The notes beneath the pieces were generated by a model. It saw only the letters and a program-made list of their open reading frames with translations. It did not search any database and was not told the origin of the DNA. From positions 1 to 15,308 of the forward strand of contig JADGIZ010000349.1 of the NCBI GenBank assembly GCA_027604665.1: a stretch of DNA of 15,308 bases. The letters are read 5' to 3'. The DNA comes from Polyrhizophydium stewartii. Lineage: Eukaryota; Chytridiomycota; Chytridiomycetes; Rhizophydiales. Of the stretch, positions 9,101 to 15,308 are shown piece after piece (the first letter of the stretch is position 1; the number at the start of each line of letters is the position of its first letter). The translations under genes were made by a program, and so were the position numbers.

Positions 9101-12100
9101 CGTCGACGTGGGTTGCGAGAGGCAAGGCTTCGAGCTTGCCGCCCGCCGTCTGCGCGCACGTACAGAGTGAGTGTGCGTCACTGTATCGGTGTGCAAATAA
9201 ACATTCAAGAGACCTACCTGGCATTTCAGGACGCCGTCGAGGAGCAGCACGGGCTTGAGGCCAAACGGCAGATGCGTGGTGTTGGAGTGGACACCGCGGC
9301 ACTGCGGGCCCTTGACGGTCGAGGGCGTGTAGATGTAAGTGACGACGGTCGTGTCATCCCAGGTCACAAAGATGTTGCGTCCTGGCAGCGGCGCTGTCTC
9401 CCAGAGAACGCCCTTGGTCGTGGCTGGCGTGGCATATCTGGATCAGATCATGGTGTTGTTGCTGCGCTACGTCAGGCTGCGGTGCGAGCTTACCAGGGAA
9501 GCTCGGCACTTCGACCAGCGAATCGGACAGTGGGCTCATGATGAAGGCTTTGTTGTTGGTGTCGACAAAGATGAGCTTGGTGCTGAGGCCAGGACGCGGA
9601 TAGATGGCCTTGATGCCGGTCTGTATTTTCGTGCAAGAGAAGTAGCAAGTCAGTGAGAAGTGGCGGGGCAAGTACGAGCAGCGAATGCAACCGGCGATCA
9701 CGCACCGAGTGCTGGAACTCGTTGACCATCAGAATCTCGTCCAGATCGTAGTGCAGCAGCAGGCCGAGCGACGTGGCAAAGATCATGAACTCGTTTGTGA
9801 CTGCCGCGCAGGTCACGGCAGTGGGCTCGCCCTCGGGTCCGCGAGCGTGGCGGTCCTCGGGGAACACGAGCGTGAGCGGCGCCTTGCTGCTGTTGGGATT
9901 GAAGAAGTCGTCTTCGAGCGGATGCAGGTGCAGCTCGCCCGACGCAACGAGCACCACGGCGTACTGCTCAACCATCATGAGCGCCGTGATGGGCGAGCCG
10001 TAGTCGCGCTCCCAAACCGTCGGCGTAAACGAGAGCTGCGAGCCCACGGCTTGCGATGCGGCTGCGTCGCTGATGTAGTTGAAGCCGATTCCGTCCGACG
10101 GTCGCTTGACCGCAGGCGCCATGGTGTGATAGCGCACCTTGGACCCGACGCTCACGGCGAGCTGCGCAGAGGATAGCGTTTGTGAGCTTTGCGTGCACAG
10201 CGGTTCGGACGGAGACGCACGGATCTCATCGCACATGCTTTGGACCGAGCGACAGCAGCTGCGGCTCCGCGCTGGTCTCGCACTTGGCGACCACGGGTGG
10301 CGAGGTTGAGAAGTCGGCAACGGCGACCTCGGAGAGGCTTGTGAGATAAGCCTGTGCGTGCGAAGCGTCAGCGAGACAAGTAGTGGCGGATTGTTGCTGA
10401 GCCCTGCAGTAAACGCGCCACTCGGGTGTGCCATGTGTATCCGAGTGTCGGCAGCTTGGAGAGGTAGATGTACAGAGAACCGCTGGTTGGCATGAATGTG
10501 TGAGCGGCGAGGCAGCGGGTTGGAGATGCATGGTACAGTCGAGGCGGGGCGAGACGATTTTGACGCACTCTTTGGTGCTGACGGTCAGAAACTGGCCGTC
10601 GTCGCTGAACTGCAGCTTGGTCAAAAGGCCGCGCTCGTTCTCGAGCGTGATCATGGACGAGACGTCCTGCAGGTTGGACAGGTCGTGGATCTTGATGACG
10701 CTGTCGCCGCAAGTTGCTGCTGAGTTGAGCGCCTTTGACACAGCAATGTCACCCAGAGAGTCCTTGAAGCTCTTTGACTGAAAGAGCTCCTGTCCGAGCT
10801 CGCGCGGGTCTTGCGGCAGCGCATGTCAGCGCAAAGGAGATGGCTGTTGGTCGCTGGCGTGGTCGACAGAGCACAGCTCACTGGTCGAGACGACGACGAG
10901 ATAGCCCGAAGCGAAGCCGACAAGAATCTGGTTCTCCTTGAACCACTTGTACTTTGCGATGGTGCCGTAGCGGGCGTTGAAGGCAAGCTCGATGGGCTGC
11001 TGGGGCTTTTGCGGATCAAACACAAGGATGCTCTTTGAGTTGACAACCATGGACAGGAGGTGCTGGTTCGCTGTCTCGTTTTTGATATTTGTCCACTGAG
11101 AGCGCTGGTGAGAGGCGACGATGGTGTCCGGCATTCATAAAGCAATCGCGCACCTGCATGTTGGTCGCTTCGCCCTTGAGGCCCATCTGGAAGGTTGTGT
11201 CGCCGTCGCGGTTGGAGAGCGAGAACTGCGTGCTCAAGGCGTCAGTGCCGACCAGCAAAGCGAGAGACGCAGGCGAGTATCACCGCACCGACTTGTCGGC
11301 GGACGCGCACGCAAGCTCGCCCGTGGGCGACCACGCCGCCGCGACGATGCCCTTGGTGTGCTTACCGATCACGGGCACCTTCTTGCCGGACCGGCGGTCG
11401 TACAGAAACAGGTTTCCTTTGGAAGTGGCGACGGCGATCTGCGTCGAGCCCGCGCGGGCCGTCAGCGCATGCGCATGCGCGCTGTCATGTGCCATGAGCC
11501 TCGAGTGTGCCGTGGCGAGAGCGCACCAAGTCGCCGTCGGCGGACCAGCACAGAAGCTCCATGTTCTTCATGCCCGTGTCGACGAGCAAGCTGCCGTTTG
11601 CAGCCACGGCGTCCCAGAGCACCAGGGCCAGGCTCTTGCTCTGGATGGCGGCAAGGCAGTCGCCCGAAGGCGACCACTTCATGTCGAGGCAGTCGCTGGC
11701 GGCCGGTGGCGCACGGTCAGCGACAGATCTCATCCAAGCCCAGCGAGTGCATCTTGGCGCTGCGCGGCCACGCGGGCCAAGCGAGAACGGCCGCACCCAG
11801 ACAACTGGATGGTGTCGACGAGGACGCCCTTGCGGTCGGTGATGCGGATGGTCGAGGCGCTGGCCCTGCGCGGCGCCGCAGGAGGGCCACGGTCGTGCGC
11901 GGGCGTGTCAGCAACAACAAACGGATGTCGGCGAGCGTCACTCCGCCTGGCGTGCAACGCACGCCGCGGCGGCCAGATACTGCGAGACGCCAGACTGCCA
12001 CTCAAAGAGTGTGGGCCCGCTGCCCGTCGAACGCGTATTGAGCAGGCGCTGGCCGCTGGGTTGTCAGCAACCCTCGGCGCGGCAGTGCGGGATGACGGCT

Positions 12101-12130
12101 GTTGCTGTCGGTCCCGCTGCGGACCTTCAT
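6114..12130 (-). CDS. IFT144: Intraflagellar transport protein IFT144 (WDR19)
   Basis: Known role of the family: IFT-A subunit for retrograde flagellar transport and entry of membrane cargo. Exons in transcript order: 12130-12125, 12048-11963, 11865-11797, 11695-11527, 11438-11289, 11225-11154, 11095-10882, 10809-10569, 10482-10422, 10351-10235, 10161-9706, 9620-9494, 9423-9218, 9149-9027, 8926-8560, 8462-8169, 8096-8013, 7944-7639, 7571-7120, 7043-6811, 6729-6606, 6536-6114. They sum to 4380 nt, 1459 aa. Two WD40 propellers cover about 1-700 ([37 protein letters not shown]). A TPR-like solenoid covers about 700-1278 ([40 protein letters not shown]). Next is a Cys-rich zinc module (C1292/C1295, C1306/C1309, C1316, C1331/C1334, C1353/C1356), then an 80-residue Ala/Gly/Pro tail absent from human WDR19 (1342 aa). 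Every join restores WDR19-like spacing, including VRRPEKEG and CIATGQHM. Least certain are exon 1 (6 nt, Met-Lys) and the exon 3 acceptor (11865 or 11859). Confidence 0.93.
6537..6605 (-). other. Stop-free, in-frame last intron (21) of IFT144
   Basis: The donor is GTACGA at 6605, a GCACTGACAC branch motif follows, and the acceptor is CGGCAG ending at 6537. The intron is 69 nt, phase 0 and without stops. Splicing gives CIATGQHM, matching the spacing of human WDR19 (CIATGRHM). Retention would insert 23 residues into the zinc-binding module. Confidence 0.8.
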
Positions 12131-12424
12131 GGATCGGACTCTGCGGGAGAAAAGATGAGATCGGATGGCGAGATGAGTTTATCCATGAGCACGACGCAGA
12201 CGCCGCACCAGGCGCATGTAGCGAGCCGGCTGAGTAGCGCTCGTGGAGGAAATTGGCTGTTCAGCTGGAATCGACGACATGTGGATATTCGCAAACATGT
12301 TCATTTGGTGGCAGCCGCAGACATGAGGAGCACGGAGCGGCTGCGGGAAATGATAGCAACGAACAATGTTCATACAGCTATGGATGAGGGGGTGGTGTGT
12401 GTGATGAGCACAGCGACTGCGCGA
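12131..12424. other. Intergenic region: OPT 3' flank and IFT144 promoter/5' UTR
   Basis: No gene is seen in these 294 nt. Both neighbours read on the - strand, so the high-coordinate side holds the transporter's 3' UTR and the low-coordinate side the IFT144 promoter. No AATAAA follows the transporter stop on the - strand. On the - strand a GTGCGG donor-like site about 80 nt before the IFT144 ATG and a pyrimidine-rich TTTTCTCCCGCAG ending about 11 nt before it would fit a 68-nt 5' UTR intron. No convincing RFX X-box was found. Confidence 0.5.
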
Positions 12425-15119
12425 TCACTTGAACTGATCGGCGTCCCAGTTGGTGCCCGTGCAGTAGTAGTCGTAGACCGATGGGTTGACGGCCGACGGG
12501 GGCACGGCGACCTGCATCTGGACGAGGGTGATGACGAGGACGGCAATGGCCGAGCCGGCGTCGAGGGCGGCCGACATGACGTAGTTGTACTTTGCCCACC
12601 AGCCGTGCGCGTAGGTGAAGATGCAGTACTGGAAGATGAAGGCGACAATGAAGAACGAGGTCACGGCCGACTGCACGTAGCCGGTGAAGAGGATCCAGGT
12701 CATGACCGGGACGTGCACGAAGCGCCAGTACGGGTGCGGGAACAGCTTGTTGGCGCCCCAGGGGATGACCGGGAGGATGAGACCAAAGAGGTAGCCGAGG
12801 TTGGTGGCGTAGTACGGCGACTGGGGACCAAAGAAGCGGCCGGGGCCAATGGCACCCCAGATCGCACCGGCGTTGTAGAAGGTGGTGTGGCCCGTGTACA
12901 GCCAGTCGGGCGAGTCGAGCGGGAAGTAGGCGATGGCGATCCAGACCGACGCCGTGTTGCAAATGACACCAATGAGCGTGCCCCAGAGCTGCGCAAAGAC
13001 CATGTGGATGGGGTTGATGTGCAGGTAGTGGCCGATCTTGAGGTCGGCGGTGAGCGACAGGCACTGGATCATGATGTTGTAGCCGAACGACTTGAAGGTC
13101 ATGACCTGGATGGTCTTGCCCGGGACAATCAGACCCATGAGCAGCTCCGTGATGATGTTGAGGCCGAGCTGCTGGCCGGTGGTGCCCTGGATGATGCCGT
13201 AGGGGATGATGAACAGGAAGCCGAGGACGAGGCCGAAGAGAGTGCCCCACCAGTCAAGGCGGTACGGCGTGACGTGGCCGACAATGATGGCGACGACGAC
13301 CCAGAAGGCGAACCAAGCGAGGTACATCCACTCGGGGATGTCGGGGTACGCCTTCATGAGCGTGTTGTGGATGTCGGGCTTGGCCTCGTCGACCTGGGCG
13401 AGCATCTCCTTGGACTGGCGGATGATGTCCTTGTAGTACCACAGACCGACGTGCGTGACACCGGCAGTGAGGGCGAGGAACGACGTGGCGTACGTGGTGG
13501 CAAAGTTCTCCGACAGGTAGATGGGCTTGACGGCGTCATATGCGGTCTGGTTCAGCGAGAAGTCGTTGCGGTCGTAGAACGCAGTCGGGTCGACGCGCTT
13601 GCCGGTCTTGTCGAACAGGCGCGGCGTGTTGATGCGCGGGAACGGCGAGCCGTCCTCGTACGAGTACGGCGACGCGAGCTGCGGGTTCTTGAACCAGTTG
13701 CCATAGTAGGCAAGGGGCACCACGATCCACAGGATAATGACGTTGGCGACAAAGTAGTTGACCGAGGTCCACCACGGCGTGGCGAGCGGCGTGAAGAACG
13801 AGCCAAAGTTTGTCCAGTCGAGCGAGATGGACAGGACGCCGACACCCATGTTAGGCGACGCCGAGCCGAGCATGCGCACGGTCTTGCTGGCCGACGGGAA
13901 GAAGCACAGGATCGAGAGCGCCTGGACGGCCGGCGCAAAGAACGACGGGATCCACTGCCAGACAAAGGCCATGACGAGCACGAGCCAGAAGAACGTGTAG
14001 CGCGACAGGCCGCCGACCTTCTTGACCTCCTCGGTCTCGACGTTCTCGTGGAAGGCGACGAACGTGGCGACCGTGGGCAGCACCGTGGGCCAGTACACGG
14101 CGGCGGGGCGGACGAGGTAGCGGCGCGTGACGCCCGACAGGCCGTATCCGATCATCTGGGTCGTGAGGATGAAGAGCACCGAGTTCCAGTATGTGACGGC
14201 CTGGTCGTTCTGTTCTCACGGCGCGGCGGCAGGGCGGGGCGGGCACTGGCGTCAGCGTCGCCGCACAGGCAGGGGAGCAGGCGAGACAGCAGCAGGCAGA
14301 GCGCACGCACCAGGAACTTCTCGAACTTCTGGCCAATGACGTTCTCAATGCCGTATGGCTGGCCGCCGGCGGCGCCGGCAATGATATAGATCAGGACGTG
14401 CTCCTTGACCGAGAAAGGGCCCGGGTTGAGGACGCCGCGCGGCAGCACGCGGGCAAGGAAGACGCCCATCGGGTACGACAGCAGCGTGGCGATGTTGGAG
14501 CTGACGGTGAAGGAGTTTGTGCGGAACGAGAAGATGCCTGATCGGGGGCGTCAGCACAGAGTCGGTGGTGCGAGGGCGACAGGGGCGAGCGCCGGCGTGC
14601 ACAGGCGGCCGGAGCGACACCAGGCGAGGCGGGGGGCGTGCACGAACCGTTCATGAGCGCCAAAGCCACGGCAAACAACGAGCCGAGGACCACCATGCGG
14701 ACCGACAACGAGGGGATGTTGGGGTCGTCCGTCTGGGGCACAACCGAGTCGACGAACTGCTGGGCACTGGAGGCGCAGAGCGAAGCCGGTCAGTGACAAT
14801 TTAGCGTGCGGCACGAGGCGGCGCGCGGCACTCGAGAGCGGGGCCGCGGCCCTGAGCACACTCGCCCCTGGACGCGGCGGCGGGGGGGGGCGGGGGGCAG
14901 TCGTGTGGGGGGCGGCGGCCGTGCGCACACTCGCCCCTGGCGGCGGGGGGGGGGGGGGGGTGGTGGTGGAGGGACCAGTGTGTCGGAGGGAGGGCTTGGA
15001 GTCGCGGCGGGCACTCACTAGCTGGCGTCGACCTCCTCGATGTCGTCTGTCTGGGCAAGGAGCTCCTTCTCGTGCTCGAGCTCTTCCTTCTCGCGGACCT
15101 TCTCTGCTTCGGCCGACAT
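12425..15119 (-). CDS. OPT-family oligopeptide transporter
   Basis: Known role of the family: proton-coupled plasma-membrane uptake of small peptides, in some members glutathione or metal chelates. Exons 15119-15019, 14766-14648, 14537-14311 and 14209-12425 give 744 codons (743 aa), near the usual fungal length. The N-terminus is soluble and Glu/Lys-rich (about 1-33). Next come TDDPNIP at 46-52, LALMNG, NPGPFSVKEHVLIY from N111, GGQPYGIENV, TTQMIGYGLSG and many hydrophobic segments (about 12-16 helices), ending with a hydrophilic CTGTNWDADQFK. Joining 15019 to 14766 creates DASYAQQFVDSVVPQTDDP, the family's N-terminal signature in modified form. The helix 10-11 region reads GHYLHINPIHM rather than the usual KIPPR. 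ATG at 15119 is preferred. An in-frame ATG at 15185 would add a poly-Arg leader from the GGC repeat. Substrate cannot be judged from sequence. Confidence 0.93.
14767..15018 (-). other. Long, G/C-tract-rich first intron of the OPT gene
   Basis: The donor is GTGAGT at 15018, a TCACTGACCGG branch motif follows, and the acceptor is CTCCAG ending at 14767. At 252 nt it is at least twice as long as the other modelled introns. The extra length is repeat-like sequence with homopolymer runs that are G on the + strand and C in the transcript. Confidence 0.85.
14856..14960. repeat. Degenerate ~69-nt tandem repeat with G9, G6, G6 and G16 runs
   Basis: The 16-mer GCACACTCGCCCCTGG occurs at 14856-14871 and again at 14925-14940, offset by 69 nt. 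Each copy is followed by GGCGG and long G runs (14882-14890, 14892-14897, 14907-14912, 14945-14960). The whole lies inside OPT intron 1. The + strand has the run pattern needed for G-quadruplexes. Confidence 0.8.
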
Positions 15120-15308
15120 GACTGGCTCTGGAAGGCGGCGGCGGCGGCGGCGGCGGCGGCAGCGGGACAGGGCCGCGGTCAGCATGCGGCGGCACGACCA
15201 GGTGTGGGCGCGCGGTGCGGTTGCGGGGCTACGGGCATCGCAGCGCGTCGGGCATCGCAGCAAGTCGAGCGCGGGCAGCCGTCGGGCAGCGGGGCAGGGG
15301 GAGGGGCC
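15120..15308 (-). other. Upstream region and 5' leader of the OPT gene
   Basis: No separate gene is seen. On the - strand GCATGCTGACC at about 15177-15187 and a CCTTCCAG ending at 15128 resemble a branch point and an acceptor with no AG between them. A 5' UTR intron ending 8 nt before the ATG is therefore possible. The rest is very GC-rich and low in complexity. Confidence 0.45.
15134..15160 (+). repeat. (GGC)9 trinucleotide repeat before the OPT start
   Basis: Nine perfect GGC units on the + strand read (GCC)9 in the transcript, 15 nt before the transporter ATG. If the 5' UTR intron suggested above is real, the run is its pyrimidine-bearing 3' end. If not, it is leader sequence. The run is open in the transporter frame and would encode Arg in the longer N-terminal form. 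Confidence 0.85.

Noticed and set aside
12154..12180. PAC-like GATGAG motifs on the + strand upstream of IFT144
   Set aside because: They resemble a ribosome-biogenesis promoter element but are not next to a ribosome-biogenesis gene, and the core is short enough to occur by chance.
12131..12424. RFX X-box in the IFT144 promoter
   Set aside because: Only a partial half-site (GTTGCTATC on the - strand) is present and no matching second half lies at the right spacing.
12011..14389. 792-residue open frame on the + strand
   Set aside because: It is antisense to the OPT transporter and IFT144 5' end. Its Asp/Glu/Arg/Val-rich product, without motifs, is what the complement of a GC-rich hydrophobic coding exon gives.
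1..15308. CRISPR arrays, transposons, phage genes, tRNA or rRNA genes, secondary-metabolite cluster
   Set aside because: No repeat-spacer pattern, transposase or integrase motif, or RNA gene was seen. A transferase of the LYS5 type is a housekeeping gene and no synthase lies nearby.

Overview
This is an ordinary protein-coding stretch of a GC-rich nuclear genome from a zoosporic (flagellated) fungus, most likely a chytrid or relative. Three observations support this. All genes are split by short GT-AG introns (58-124 nt, with one of 252 nt), usually carrying a CTGAC branch-point motif. A fungal-type oligopeptide transporter and a LYS5/NpgA-type phosphopantetheinyl transferase sit beside a full-length IFT144/WDR19 gene, and IFT genes are kept only in lineages that build a flagellum. 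The family calls rest on recognised motifs and on exon joins that restore family-like spacing. The exact taxon is inference.

Layout. 1-572, + strand: the last exon of an unidentified, heavily N-glycosylatable secreted protein, entered through an intron acceptor at the window edge. 573-1148: no gene seen; T-tract and CA-rich leader of the next gene. 1149-4700, +: NOP4/RBM28-like nucleolar RNA-binding protein, four exons, five RRMs, 1110 aa. 4867-6065, +: Sfp-type 4'-phosphopantetheinyl transferase, five exons (first exon tentative), about 284 aa. 6114-12130, -: IFT144 (WDR19), modelled here as 22 exons and 1459 aa, convergent with the transferase across only 48 bp. 12131-12424: intergenic. 12425-15119, -: OPT-family oligopeptide transporter, four exons, 743 aa. 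15120-15308: its upstream region, with a (GGC)9 tract.

The genes do not form a pathway or cluster. They are four housekeeping functions plus one cell-surface protein: 60S ribosome assembly, carrier-protein activation for lysine or polyketide/peptide metabolism, retrograde intraflagellar transport, and peptide uptake. The window's value lies in gene structure: many GTGCG splice donors, a 6-nt first coding exon, two introns that keep the frame open if retained, a G-tract repeat inside a transporter intron, and lineage extensions of NOP4 and IFT144. I found no phage, transposon, CRISPR, toxin or new multi-gene system. All exon boundaries were worked out by eye from frame, splice signals and remembered family spacing, without transcript data.
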